Assembly: GCF_019468465.1 (NCBI RefSeq)
Contig: NZ_CP080519.1
Location: 9,045,001 to 9,109,000 of the forward strand
From: Amycolatopsis sp. DSM 110486
GTDB lineage: Bacteria; Actinomycetota; Actinomycetes; Mycobacteriales; Pseudonocardiaceae
Direction of reading: 5' to 3'
Length of the DNA stretch: 64,000 bases
This document shows positions 1 to 8,130 of the stretch, one piece after another. The position numbers and the translations under genes are program-made. Within the stretch, counting starts at the first letter, position 1; each line of letters opens with the position of its first letter. The notes beneath the pieces are model-generated. The model was not told the origin of the DNA, did not search any database, and worked only from the letters and a program-made list of their open reading frames with translations.

Positions 1-1
1 G

Positions 2-448
2 CGGCTGCACCTCGCGCTCGCGCGGATCAGCCTGGCCGATCTGGTCGAGACGCGCGTGCAGCTCGAACGCAACGCGGCCCGGGGCGCGGCGGCGACCCGC
101 ACCCCCGAGGACGTGGCCCGGCTCGCCGAGCTGGTCGAGGGCATGCGCGCGGCGGACCAGGAGTACCAGCAGTTCAACGCGCTGGACACCGAGTTCCACG
201 TGAGCATCGCCCGGATCTCGGGCAACGCGCTGGCCACCGACCTCATGCAGGCGCTGCGGGGAGCCGTCGAGTCGGAGATGGCGGCGGCGTTCGCGCGCCT
301 GCCGGACTGGCGGGCGGTCGCGGCCGACCTGGTGACCGAGCACGAGGAGATCCTGCGCGCCATCGAGGCGGGCGACGGGGATCGCGCGGCCGAGCTCGTG
401 GCCGAGCACATCACGCGCTTCTACACCGACCGCGTGCTCAACCCCTGA
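2..448 (+). CDS. GntR-family regulator, C-terminal FCD domain (partial, 5' end outside window)
   Basis: The frame is open from base 2, so the true start and the N-terminal winged helix lie upstream of the window. The visible 148 residues are all-helical and match the ligand-binding FCD domain of FadR-subfamily GntR repressors: an opening helix reading LVETRVQLERNAARGAA, a central DTEFHVSIARISGN segment whose Asp and His are typical metal ligands, and a late EHEEILRAIEAGD helix. FCD regulators usually sense small carboxylates or sugar acids. The ABC importer that follows on the same strand is the likely target, but the operator and ligand are not visible. The last six residues (DRVLNP) recur at the end of a stub ORF at 4919-5017. 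Confidence 0.85.
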   Translation, partial: RLHLALARISLADLVETRVQLERNAARGAAATRTPEDVARLAELVEGMRAADQEYQQFNALDTEFHVSIARISGNALATDLMQALRGAVESEMAAAFARLPDWRAVAADLVTEHEEILRAIEAGDGDRAAELVAEHITRFYTDRVLNP

Positions 449-450
449 TC
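431..450 (+). repeat. Direct repeat copy 1, spanning the stop codon of the GntR gene
   Basis: CGCGTGCTCAACCCCTGATC here differs by one base from 5000-5019. Both copies end an ORF in the same reading frame (VLNP then TGA). The two copies bracket the entire ABC importer operon. The repeat is seen directly; a deletion or insertion scar is inference. Confidence 0.5.
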
Positions 451-645
451 GCGCGGCGGCAGCCGGCGCGGTCCACGTCGTACGTCACCTGAGCCCACCG
501 GCTCGCCGAACGGGGGCGGGCCAGGGCGTCGGCAGTCACCTGCTCCAGCTCGTGCCGATCGCACCGAGGTCCGATTCACGCTGCCGCGGTGCGCGGCATC
601 GACTAGACTCATTTGCCTCCTTTTCCCGAGAGGGAGGAGTCGGTG

Positions 646-2055
646 ATGAGCGACTTCCCCAATTCACTGCACAGCAGGCGGGACGTGTTGCGTGCGGCGG
701 CGGCCGTCACGCTCGGTTCGGTGGCACTGGGCGCCTGCGCCTCCGAGGAGGACACCGGGGAAACCGCCGGTGGCCAGGCCCCGCAGGAGACCTTCAGTGA
801 ACCGTCCACAAAGCTCTCCGGTGACCTGAAAATCCTTCTCTGGAGCCACTTCGTGCCGAACCACGACGTGTGGTTCGACCGGTTCGCGCGGGACTGGGGT
901 TCCCGGGTCGGTGTCAACGTGACCGTCGACCACATCGACCAGGCGCAGATTCCCACCCGGATCGCGGCCGAGATCCAGGCTCGCCAGGGCCACGACCTCA
1001 TTCAGTACATCGCGACGCTGTCGCAGTTCGAGCCGAGCGTGCTCGACCAGCGGGATCTGGTCAGCGAAGCGACCGGGCGCTGGGGACGGCAACTCCCGCT
1101 GTGCGAGAAGTCCAGCCTCAACCCCGCCACCGGCAAGTTCTACGCGTACTCGCCGGGCTGGGTACCCGACCCGGGCAACTACCGCAGGTCGCTGTGGGAG
1201 GCCGTCGGCATGCCGAACGGCCCCACCACGTGGGACGAGCTCCTCACGGGCGCGGCGCAGATCAAGAACAGCAAGAGTGTCCCGCTCGGCCTCGGCATGT
1301 CCCAGGAGATCGACTCCAACATGGTGCTGCGAGCCCTGATGTGGTCCTTCGGGGCGTCCGAGCAGGATGCGAACGAGCGCGTCACGATCAACTCGCCGGA
1401 AACGATCGCTGCCGTGGAGTACATGACGAAGCTCTACCAGCAGGCGATGACGCCCGAGGTGTTCTCCTGGAACGCCGCGAGCAACAACCAGGGCCTCGTC
1501 GCCGGCAAGATGTCCTACATCGTCAACTCGATCTCCGCCTGGCGGACCGCCGCCGGGTCGAACCCGACCGTCGCCGACGACACGTTCTTCGTCCCGGCAC
1601 TGCGCGGACCGGAGACCGCGCTGGCCGCGCAGCACGTTCTGTACAACTGGATCATCCCGCAGCACGCCACCGGGATTCCGGCGGCGAAGGAGTTCCTGCT
1701 CCACTACACCGCCAACTTCGCCTCGGCGACCTACCAGTCGAAGTTGTACGACTTCTCCGCCTGGTCCAAGCTGACCCCCGAGCTGCCGAACTGGCTCGCG
1801 AACGACCCGTTCGGCTCCCGGCCGCCGGACAAACTGAAGCTCCTCGCCGACGCCATCCCGTGGAGCGCCAACATCGGTCATCCGGGGCCGGCCAGCACGG
1901 CCATCGGAGAGGTGTTCAGCACCTTCATCATCCCCAATATGTTCGCCAGGGCGGTACGCGGCGAAGCCACCCCGCAACAATCAGTCGCCGAGGCGGAGGG
2001 ACAGATCAACGCGGTCTTCGCCAAGTGGCGTGCCGCCGGGCTCGTCGGCGGCTGA
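646..2055 (+). CDS. Sugar-type ABC transporter, extracellular solute-binding lipoprotein
   Basis: A 469-residue family-1 solute-binding protein that would capture a carbohydrate or related solute outside the membrane and deliver it to the permeases encoded downstream. The N-terminus has a twin-arginine-like SRRDVLRAAA stretch, a hydrophobic core and a lipobox LGAC with Cys31 as the predicted lipidated residue. This suggests Tat export and lipid anchoring. The ATG at 646 is chosen because AGGGAGGAG at 631-639 is a strong ribosome-binding site at suitable distance; the in-frame TTG at 613 would add eleven unlikely residues. The RBS can pair with upstream CCTCC/TCCC bases (616-627), so some translational control is possible. 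The gene opens a four-gene operon with the ATPase starting five bases after its stop. The substrate cannot be told from sequence. Confidence 0.9.
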   Translation: MSDFPNSLHSRRDVLRAAAAVTLGSVALGACASEEDTGETAGGQAPQETFSEPSTKLSGDLKILLWSHFVPNHDVWFDRFARDWGSRVGVNVTVDHIDQAQIPTRIAAEIQARQGHDLIQYIATLSQFEPSVLDQRDLVSEATGRWGRQLPLCEKSSLNPATGKFYAYSPGWVPDPGNYRRSLWEAVGMPNGPTTWDELLTGAAQIKNSKSVPLGLGMSQEIDSNMVLRALMWSFGASEQDANERVTINSPETIAAVEYMTKLYQQAMTPEVFSWNAASNNQGLVAGKMSYIVNSISAWRTAAGSNPTVADDTFFVPALRGPETALAAQHVLYNWIIPQHATGIPAAKEFLLHYTANFASATYQSKLYDFSAWSKLTPELPNWLANDPFGSRPPDKLKLLADAIPWSANIGHPGPASTAIGEVFSTFIIPNMFARAVRGEATPQQSVAEAEGQINAVFAKWRAAGLVGG

Positions 2056-2060
2056 GTGCG

Positions 2061-3104
2061 ATGGCGGTCGTCGAGGTTCGCGACCTGGTCAAGCGGTTCG
2101 ACGGCGGGCGGGTGCCCGCCATCGACCGGGTCAGTCTGGCCGCCGCGGCCGGGGAGTACCTGGTGCTGCTGGGCCCGTCGGGCTGCGGCAAGACGACTCT
2201 GTTGCGCACCATTGCCGGGCTGGAACAGCCGACCAGCGGCGACGTGCTGATCGGCGGGCACGTGGTGACCGGGCTGCCGCCCCGGGCGCGCCAGATCGCG
2301 ATGGTGTTCCAGAGTTACGCGCTCTACCCGCACAAGACCGTTCTGGCCAACATCGTGTTCCCGCTCCGGGCTGGGGGCATGGCCAAGGAGGAACGCGAGC
2401 GCAAGGCCCGCTGGGCGGCCGAGCTCCTGGGCCTCGAACTGTTGCTGGACCGCAAACCTCGACAGCTCTCCGGTGGCGAACGGCAGCGGGTGGCGCTCGC
2501 CCGGGCGCTGGTCCGCGACCCCCAGGTGTTCCTCCTCGACGAGCCGTTGTCCAATCTGGACGCGAAGCTGCGCGCCAGCGCCCGGGACGAGCTCAAGCGG
2601 TTCCAGGAGGACGTGGGAACCACGACGATCTACGTGACTCACGACCAGGCCGAGGCGATGGGGCTGGGCGACCGGATCGCCGTGCTCAACGCCGGCCAGG
2701 TGCACCAGGCCGGCCCTCCGGTGGAGGTCTACGACAACCCGGCCGACACCTTCGTGGCGACCTTCATCGGCTCGCCGCCGATGAACCTGATCCCGCACGA
2801 CGGCAAGCTGGTCGGGTTCCGCCCCGAGCACCTGCTGCCGGTCGAGAACGTCCCGGCCGGCGAGCGGGTCACGATGCCGCTCGCCGTGGAGCGGCTCGAA
2901 TACCTCTCCGGCGACCGGCACGTGTACGGCACGGTGTCGCGGATCGGCGAGCCCACCAGGGTGGTCGCCCGGCTGCCGGCCACAGTGGACACCGCGATCG
3001 CGGCGGGCGAGACGCACGAGTTCGCGGTGCCCGGCACACGCCTGCGGTTCTTCGACTCCGACAGCGGGCAACGCTCCGACCCTGTCCGCCTGGACGGTGG
3101 GTGA
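2061..3104 (+). CDS. ABC transporter ATP-binding protein, MsmX/UgpC type
   Basis: A 347-residue importer ATPase that powers sugar uptake. In order it shows Walker A GPSGCGKTT, the Q-loop in MVFQSYALYPHKT, the signature LSGGERQ, Walker B VFLLDEP, the D-loop and the switch His in YVTHDQAEA. A C-terminal TOBE-like barrel follows, containing GFRPEHLL. This C-terminal regulatory domain is typical of MalK/MsmX/UgpC ATPases that can be shared by several sugar importers. Here the ATPase is encoded inside its operon rather than elsewhere, so it is probably dedicated. The ATG at 2061 follows the binding-protein stop by five bases. Translation is likely coupled. Confidence 0.93.
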   Translation: MAVVEVRDLVKRFDGGRVPAIDRVSLAAAAGEYLVLLGPSGCGKTTLLRTIAGLEQPTSGDVLIGGHVVTGLPPRARQIAMVFQSYALYPHKTVLANIVFPLRAGGMAKEERERKARWAAELLGLELLLDRKPRQLSGGERQRVALARALVRDPQVFLLDEPLSNLDAKLRASARDELKRFQEDVGTTTIYVTHDQAEAMGLGDRIAVLNAGQVHQAGPPVEVYDNPADTFVATFIGSPPMNLIPHDGKLVGFRPEHLLPVENVPAGERVTMPLAVERLEYLSGDRHVYGTVSRIGEPTRVVARLPATVDTAIAAGETHEFAVPGTRLRFFDSDSGQRSDPVRLDGG

Positions 3105-4044
3105 GGTGGCCACCACCGCCGACGCGGTCACCACTCCCGCGACAGCCCCGGCACGGCGCCGGCTGGCGGACCGCGATGGCCTGCTGGCATGGGGTTTCCT
3201 GCTGCCCAGCATCGTCTACATCGTCGCGCTGGTGGGCGTTCCGTTCGTGCTCGCCATCGCGTTCGCGTTCTCGGATGTGACGGCAGGGGACCCGTCCTAC
3301 GATTTCGTCGGGTTCCGCAACTTCACGCGGGTCTTCCAAGACCCCGTGTTCTGGCGGGCGCTGGGCAACACGTTCGTGTTCACCCTGATCTCGATGGTTC
3401 TGATCGTGGTGCTGGGCAAGGTGCTCGCCAACATCCTCGTCGCGGACTTCCGCGGCAAGTGGCTCGTCCGCTTCCTGGTTCTGCTGGCGTGGACGACGCC
3501 GGTGGCCCTGTCGTCGATCTCGTGGCTCTGGTTGCTCGATTCCATCTACTCGCCGATCGACTGGATGCTGCGGCAGTTCGGCGCGCTCGGTCCGGCGGAG
3601 AACGTGTACTGGCTCGGCCGGCCCGGCCTGTCGATGGCCTCGGTGATCGCGGTCCACGTCTGGCGGCTGACCCCGCTGGCCGCGGTGATCATGATGGCCG
3701 GGCTGATGGCCATTCCCAAGGACATCGACGAGGCCGCGCGGGTCGACGGAGCCGGGTACTGGCGCCGGATGTTCGAGATCACCATCCCGCTGGTGCTCCC
3801 GGTGGCGGCGGTCGCCGCACTGTTCGGCGCGATCTTCACGTTCACCGACATGGCCGTGGTCCGCGTGCTCACCCGCGGTGGCCCCAACGACGCCACGCAG
3901 GTGCTCGCCAGCTGGGCCTTCTACCGCGGCATCGACGGCGGCGACGTCGCCCAGGGCGCCGTCATCGCGCTGTTCCTGTTCCCGCTGTTGCTCGCCGCGG
4001 CGGTGCTCATCCTGCGCGCGGTGCGCCGAATCGAAGTGCGATGA
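3097..4044 (+). CDS. Sugar ABC transporter permease (MalF type)
   Basis: A 315-residue membrane protein with a charged N-terminal tail, an LLPSIVYIVALVGVPFVLAIAFAF first helix and about six transmembrane segments. The cytoplasmic EAA loop reads DEAARVDGAGYWRRMFEITIP, the docking site for the ATPase. This is the MalF/UgpA-type partner of the heterodimeric channel. The GTG at 3097 overlaps the end of the ATPase gene by eight bases; a GTG at 3106 is an in-frame alternative, and nothing in the sequence decides between them. Gene order binding protein, ATPase, permease, permease supports a complete importer. Confidence 0.93.
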   Translation: MGEVATTADAVTTPATAPARRRLADRDGLLAWGFLLPSIVYIVALVGVPFVLAIAFAFSDVTAGDPSYDFVGFRNFTRVFQDPVFWRALGNTFVFTLISMVLIVVLGKVLANILVADFRGKWLVRFLVLLAWTTPVALSSISWLWLLDSIYSPIDWMLRQFGALGPAENVYWLGRPGLSMASVIAVHVWRLTPLAAVIMMAGLMAIPKDIDEAARVDGAGYWRRMFEITIPLVLPVAAVAALFGAIFTFTDMAVVRVLTRGGPNDATQVLASWAFYRGIDGGDVAQGAVIALFLFPLLLAAAVLILRAVRRIEVR

Positions 4045-4922
4045 CCACCGCCGAGGAAGCCGGACGGCTGCGGCAGCGATACGCCAGGCGCCACGTGCTC
4101 GCCCGGGTCGGCCTGTATCTGACGGCGATCGTGGCGGCACTGATCTGCGCGGCGCCCTTCCTGTGGAGCCTGATCACGGCGTTCAAGCAGAACCGGGACC
4201 TGTATAACCCCCAGAACAACCCGTTCGTGTTCAACCGGCCGCCCACCTCGGACCACGTCGGCTACTTGTTCACCGACACCGAGTTCCTGACCTTCGTGGC
4301 CAACACCCTGCTCGTCGGGGTCCTCGTCGTGCTGATCACGCTCGCACTCGGCCTCCCCGCCGCGTACGCGCTGGCCCGGCTGGACCGACCGTGGTCCGGG
4401 CCGATGGCGATCGGTATCTTCCTCGTTTACCTCGTGCCGCCCAGCCTGCTGTTCCTCGCGCTGTCGCGGATCGTGGTGGCCGTCGGGCTCCAGGACTCGA
4501 CGTGGTCGCTGGTCCTGATCTACCCGACCATCACCATCCCGGTCTCGGTCTGGCTGCTCATGGGATTCCTCAAGAACATCCCGAAGGACATCGAGGAACA
4601 GGCCATGGTCGACGGCTACAGCCGGGTGGGCGCGTTCGTACGGGCCGTCCTGCCACTGGCCTACCCCGGCGTCATCGCGGTGGTCGTGTTCGCGTTCACC
4701 CTGACCGCGAGCGAGTTCATCTACGCGCTCGCCTTCGTCGCCCCCACGGACCAGATGTCGGTGAGCATCGGGGTGCCGACCCAGCTGGTGCGCGGTGACG
4801 TGTTCTTCTGGCAGTCGTTGCAGGGCGCCACCGTGCTGGTGGCCGTGCCGATCGCATTGGTGTTCACCTGGTTCCTGGACCGGTTCGTCAGCGGATTCAC
4901 GATGGGCGCGGTCAAGGAATGA
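4041..4922 (+). CDS. Sugar ABC transporter permease (MalG type)
   Basis: A 293-residue inner-membrane permease, second half of the channel. It has about six hydrophobic segments and an EAA loop EEQAMVDGYSRVGAFVRAVLP, and ends in the FVSGFTMGAVKE tail typical of MalG/UgpE proteins. The ATG overlaps the stop of the previous permease (ATGA), so the two are translationally coupled. Its own stop overlaps the ATG of a 32-codon ORF in the same ATGA arrangement. This suggests that another gene once followed in the operon. Confidence 0.93.
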   Translation: MTTAEEAGRLRQRYARRHVLARVGLYLTAIVAALICAAPFLWSLITAFKQNRDLYNPQNNPFVFNRPPTSDHVGYLFTDTEFLTFVANTLLVGVLVVLITLALGLPAAYALARLDRPWSGPMAIGIFLVYLVPPSLLFLALSRIVVAVGLQDSTWSLVLIYPTITIPVSVWLLMGFLKNIPKDIEEQAMVDGYSRVGAFVRAVLPLAYPGVIAVVVFAFTLTASEFIYALAFVAPTDQMSVSIGVPTQLVRGDVFFWQSLQGATVLVAVPIALVFTWFLDRFVSGFTMGAVKE

Positions 4923-5017
4923 GCAGCGGAGTGGGCTCCCTGACCGAGTACGGCCACCGGATCGACCTCGGGGGCCGCGCAACTCCCAGGGAACCGGATC
5001 GCGTACTCAACCCCTGA
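4919..5017 (+). pseudogene. 32-codon stub ORF, possible remnant of a truncated operon gene
   Basis: ATGA overlap with the permease stop gives this ORF the same coupling as real operon genes. It ends after only 32 codons, closing with the residues DRVLNP that also end the GntR gene at 448. The first residues (MSSGVGSLTEYGHRIDLGG) resemble no family I can name. One reading is a deletion that fused the start of a lost fifth gene to a copy of the GntR 3' end; another is a chance short ORF. No function is assigned. Confidence 0.4.
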
Positions 5018-5019
5018 TC
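5000..5019 (+). repeat. Direct repeat copy 2, at the stop of the stub ORF
   Basis: CGCGTACTCAACCCCTGATC matches 431-450 at 19 of 20 positions and overlaps the upstream flank of the next gene's promoter. Confidence 0.5.
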
Positions 5020-5025
5020 TACGCT
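5020..5025 (+). promoter_or_regulatory. Leaderless -10 element of the HD hydrolase gene
   Basis: TACGCT lies exactly seven bases before the ATG at 5033, and no ribosome-binding site is present. This is the TANNNT-N7-ATG pattern of actinobacterial leaderless transcripts. Confidence 0.6.
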
Positions 5026-5032
5026 GTCGGCC

Positions 5033-5611
5033 ATGACTGACAGCGCTACCTCTGCCACCGGGGCCACCGCGCTGGCGGCCTTCGGCTACGAGCTAGGGGT
5101 GCTCAAACGCGTCCGCCGCAGCGGCTGGTGGCAGGCCGGCGTGCGCGATCCCGAGTCCGTGGCCGAGCACAGCTTGCGGGCGGCTCAGCTCGCGGCGTTG
5201 CTGGCCGCCGAGGAAGGCGCGTCACCGGAGCGCGCCGCGTTTCTGGCGCTGTGGCACGACACGCAGGAGACCCGTACGGGTGATCTGCCGCATTCGGCCG
5301 GGCCCTATCTGGTGAAGCCGGACCCGCGGGCGATCACGGCGGACCAGACGGCCGCGTTGCCTTCGCGTGCGCGTGCGGTGGTGCGCGAGGCCGTCGACGA
5401 ATACGAGGCGCGGGAGTCCACTGAGGCGCGTTGCGCCAAGGATGCCGACAAGCTGGAAATGCTCCTGCAGGCGCTGGAGTACCGCTCGTCGGGTGTGTCC
5501 ACAGTGGATGAGTGGGTCGACTCCGCCTGCGCCGGGTTGTTCACTTCGACCGCCCGCCGTCTCGCCACGGCCGCGTTGACGTTGCCGCCGCTGTCCTGGC
5601 GCACGCTCTGA
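5033..5611 (+). CDS. HD-domain phosphohydrolase (HDDC2/YfbR-like)
   Basis: A 192-residue metal-dependent phosphohydrolase of the HD superfamily. The HDDC2/YfbR group hydrolyses 5'-deoxynucleotides. Visible motifs are the opening LKRVRRSGWW, the first His in VAEHSLRAAQLAALLA, the diagnostic HD pair in LWHDTQETRTGDL and the closing metal-binding Asp in AKDADKLEMLLQAL. Length matches the roughly 190-residue family norm. The start is ATG 5033, read from a leaderless-type promoter. It stands alone and is probably a constitutive housekeeping nucleotide-pool enzyme. The exact substrate is not determined by sequence. Confidence 0.82.
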   Translation: MTDSATSATGATALAAFGYELGVLKRVRRSGWWQAGVRDPESVAEHSLRAAQLAALLAAEEGASPERAAFLALWHDTQETRTGDLPHSAGPYLVKPDPRAITADQTAALPSRARAVVREAVDEYEARESTEARCAKDADKLEMLLQALEYRSSGVSTVDEWVDSACAGLFTSTARRLATAALTLPPLSWRTL

Positions 5612-5674
5612 TCACGGTTGGTTGGAAACTCGCGGACCGGGGAATTCTTCCTGTGACCGACGGGAGGCAGAACG

Positions 5675-6109
5675 ATGAAGTGGAGGATCACGGCAGCCTT
5701 GGCGGGCGCGGCGGCGGTCGCGGCCACGATCGGCTTCGCCGACAGCGCGAACGCGGCCACCGCGCCGTGCAGCACCCAGGCGAAAGCCTGCGTCCAGCTG
5801 CACACCGGCAGGGCCTGGCTGATGGACAACGGAAAGGTCGTCCGCGGCGGTGTGCCCATCACGGTGGGCAAACCCGCGTACCCGACGCCGGCCGGCACGT
5901 TCCATGTGCAGTACAAGGACATCGACCACTACAGCAAGCAGTTCAACGGGCCCATGCCGTACTCGGTCTTCTTCACGACCACCGGCGTGGCGTTCCACCA
6001 GGGCAGCCTGAAGGTGCAGTCGCACGGCTGCGTCCATCTCTCCCACGCCGACGCGGTGGCGTTCTACAACGCACTCCACCCGGGTGACGTGGTCGAAGTG
6101 GTGAAGTAG
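5675..6109 (+). CDS. Secreted small L,D-transpeptidase (YkuD domain)
   Basis: A 144-residue exported protein: Lys/Arg start, hydrophobic core and a likely signal-peptidase cut after ANA near residue 27, then a single YkuD domain. The catalytic module is visible as VAFHQG and SHGCVHLS, giving the catalytic His, Gly and Cys. In most L,D-transpeptidases the residue after GCV/I is Arg; here it is His. The family cross-links peptidoglycan stem peptides at meso-diaminopimelate outside the membrane. No LysM or Ig-like domain is attached, so this is a minimal form. The ATG has a good RBS (GGGAGG). A GC-rich hairpin follows the stop. Confidence 0.85.
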   Translation: MKWRITAALAGAAAVAATIGFADSANAATAPCSTQAKACVQLHTGRAWLMDNGKVVRGGVPITVGKPAYPTPAGTFHVQYKDIDHYSKQFNGPMPYSVFFTTTGVAFHQGSLKVQSHGCVHLSHADAVAFYNALHPGDVVEVVK

Positions 6110-6115
6110 GACGAT

Positions 6116-6143
6116 CGCGGGGTGGGGAGGTTCCCGCCCCGCG
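6116..6143 (+). terminator. Stem-loop after the L,D-transpeptidase gene
   Basis: CGCGGGG at 6116-6122 pairs with CCCCGCG at 6137-6143 around a 14-base loop, just after the stop at 6109. There is no T-tract, which is usual for actinobacteria. Confidence 0.5.
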
Positions 6144-6150
6144 CGGTCGT

Positions 6151-6166
6151 GGTGGTCTGGACCACC
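6151..6166 (+). promoter_or_regulatory. DasR-like operator upstream of the MFS gene
   Basis: GGTGGTCTGGACCACC is a perfect inverted repeat (7-base arms, TG centre). Its core TGGTCTGGACCA differs at one position from the DasR consensus TGGTCTAGACCA. It lies about 20-35 bases before the GTG at 6186, where an operator would block a promoter. Confidence 0.5.
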
Positions 6167-6185
6167 GTGCTGGCAGGATGGCCGG

Positions 6186-7394
6186 GTGACGGTGGGGCAG
6201 GGGGAACGGCTGGGCCCGGACTTCGCGCGTGTCTGGGCGGCCGCGTCGGTTTCCGTGGTGGGCGACGGAGTGCGAATGGCGGTGCTGCCGCTGCTCGCGG
6301 TGGGGGTGTCGCCGACGGCGGGTGCGGTGAGCGCGGTCGCGGCGGCCGGAGCGCTGCCGTGGCTGGGGTTCTCGCTGTTCGGCGGCGCGCTGGCCGACCG
6401 GCACGACCGCCGGACGCTGATGTGGCGCACGGACGCGGTCCGCGCCGTCGTCGTGGCGGCGGCCGCGGTGTGGGTTTTCCTCGCAACGCCGCCGCTCGCG
6501 GTGCTGGTGGCGCTGGCGTTCGCGCTGGGGTGCGCCGAAACCGTGTTTGACAACGCTTCCACGGCGATGCTGCCCGACGTTGTGGTGCCCGCGCGGCTCG
6601 ATGCGGCGAACGGGCGTCTGCAGGGCAGCCAGGTAGTCGGGTTGCAGTTCGTCGGGCCGCCGCTGGGGGCGGCGTTGTTCGCGGCTTCGGCCGGGGCACC
6701 GCTGGTGGTGGACGCGGCGTCCTTCGCGGTGGCCGCTCTGTTGATGTGGTTCGTCCGGGCGCGGCCCGCGGTGCCCGCCCGGTCCGGTCGCTCGATGCGC
6801 GCGGACATCGCCGAAGGCGTGCGCTGGCTCTGGGGCCACCACGGGCTGCGACTGCTCGCGGTCGAGCTGGCGCTGGCCGCGCTGGCGGTGCAGCTCGCGA
6901 CCTCGGTGCTGGTGTTGTTCGTCGTCCAGACGCTGCATGCACCGGAGTTCGCCTACGGCCTGGTCCTCGCGGCGGGCGCCGCCGGTGGCGTGCTGGGGTC
7001 GTTTGTCGCAGGGTCGCTGAAACGCCGGTTGCCGCTCGGTGCGCGCATCGGTCTCGCGATCGCGGCCATCGGCGCCGCCCTGGTGGTGACTTCGTTCGCG
7101 ATGTCCGTGGTGCTCGTGGGCGGAATGTACGCGCTGGGCAGTTTCGGCATCGTCGTCTGGAACGTGCAGGCCGTGTCGGTGCGCCAGCGCCTGGTCCCGC
7201 GCGAGCTTCGCGGCCGCGTGAGCAGCGCCTACCGCCTCATCGGCTGGGGCGGCATCCCGCTCGGCGCGGCCCTGGGCGGTGTCCTCGGTACCGCGGCGGG
7301 CGTCCGCACGCCGATCCTGGTGGGTGGGTGCTTGATGCTCGCTTCGCTCGTGCTGGTCCCGAAACTGGCGAAGCTGGAGCCGGGATCTCGCTAG
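6186..7394 (+). CDS. MFS transporter (EntS/MFS_3-like exporter)
   Basis: A 402-residue major facilitator protein with about twelve hydrophobic segments. The cytoplasmic loop motif A appears as GGALADRHDRRTLM after the second helix. A second basic loop, SVRQRLVPRELRGRVSSAYR, is characteristic of the MFS_3/enterobactin-exporter-like branch. Members export siderophores, drugs or other small molecules by proton antiport; the substrate here is unknown. The GTG start sits six bases after a weak -10 (CAGGAT), suggesting a leaderless transcript. A DasR-like palindrome lies directly upstream, hinting at control by amino-sugar status. It is not obviously co-transcribed with its neighbours. Confidence 0.87.
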   Translation: MTVGQGERLGPDFARVWAAASVSVVGDGVRMAVLPLLAVGVSPTAGAVSAVAAAGALPWLGFSLFGGALADRHDRRTLMWRTDAVRAVVVAAAAVWVFLATPPLAVLVALAFALGCAETVFDNASTAMLPDVVVPARLDAANGRLQGSQVVGLQFVGPPLGAALFAASAGAPLVVDAASFAVAALLMWFVRARPAVPARSGRSMRADIAEGVRWLWGHHGLRLLAVELALAALAVQLATSVLVLFVVQTLHAPEFAYGLVLAAGAAGGVLGSFVAGSLKRRLPLGARIGLAIAAIGAALVVTSFAMSVVLVGGMYALGSFGIVVWNVQAVSVRQRLVPRELRGRVSSAYRLIGWGGIPLGAALGGVLGTAAGVRTPILVGGCLMLASLVLVPKLAKLEPGSR

Positions 7395-7397
7395 GCT
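7392..7397 (+). promoter_or_regulatory. Leaderless -10 element of the alpha/beta hydrolase gene
   Basis: TAGGCT lies seven bases before the ATG at 7405, overlapping the end of the MFS gene; no Shine-Dalgarno sequence is present. Confidence 0.55.
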
Positions 7398-7404
7398 CAC
7401 CGGC

Positions 7405-8130
7405 ATGGACCTTTCCGTGCGGTACGGGCCGGAGCCCGACCAGCTCGCCGACGTGTTTTTCCCCGCCACCGCTCCCGCGCCCCTCGTTCTCGTGCTGCAC
7501 GGCGGATCCTGGCGGCTCGACGTCGACCGCGGATACCTCGAACCGGCGGCTCGGGCGTTGACGCGCCACGGGTTCGCCGTGGCCAACGTGGAGTACCGCC
7601 GGCCCGGCGGCGGTGGCGGCTGGCCCGCGACCTTCGCCGACACCGGTCTCGCCGTGAACGCGCTGCCGGGCCTGATCGAGGGTGAGGCACCGGGTCGGAT
7701 CGACCCGGCGCGGGTGGTGGTGCTGGGGCACTCGGCCGGCGGCACGCTCGCGCTGTGGGCCGCCCACCGGCCCGGCGCGCCCGGGGTCGTCGCGCTCGCT
7801 CCGGTGGCCGCGCTGGCCGACGCCCACCGCCGTGACCCCGAAGGTCCCGTCGACCGGCTGCTGGGCGGCGGACCGGAGGATGTGCCGGAGCGCTACGCCG
7901 AGACCGATCCCGCCGCGCTCGGCACGCCGCCCGGGCCCGTCGTTCTGTTCCACGGAGAGCTCGACACCGCCCTGCCCACACAGCTGTCCCGCGACTACGC
8001 CGACGCGATCGGCGCGGAGCTGGTGCTGGTGCCCGGCGCCGGGCACCTGGACGTCGTCGTGGCGGACGGACCGGCGTGGCCCGCGCTGGTCGAAACGCTC
8101 GCCAAACTGTCCACAGTGGAACGGTCCTGA
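7405..8130 (+). CDS. Alpha/beta hydrolase (kynurenine formamidase/esterase-like)
   Basis: A 241-residue serine hydrolase. The oxyanion motif is LVLHGGSWRLD, and the nucleophile elbow GHSAGG puts the catalytic Ser near residue 110. The acid lies in FHGELDTALP and the catalytic His in GAGHLD. The HGGSW and NVEYRRPG segments are typical of the kynurenine formamidase/BD-FAE esterase group, which hydrolyses small esters or amides in the cytoplasm. No tryptophan-catabolism genes are nearby, so the substrate stays open. The next gene starts at the base after its stop, so the two are probably co-translated. Confidence 0.83.
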   Translation: MDLSVRYGPEPDQLADVFFPATAPAPLVLVLHGGSWRLDVDRGYLEPAARALTRHGFAVANVEYRRPGGGGGWPATFADTGLAVNALPGLIEGEAPGRIDPARVVVLGHSAGGTLALWAAHRPGAPGVVALAPVAALADAHRRDPEGPVDRLLGGGPEDVPERYAETDPAALGTPPGPVVLFHGELDTALPTQLSRDYADAIGAELVLVPGAGHLDVVVADGPAWPALVETLAKLSTVERS

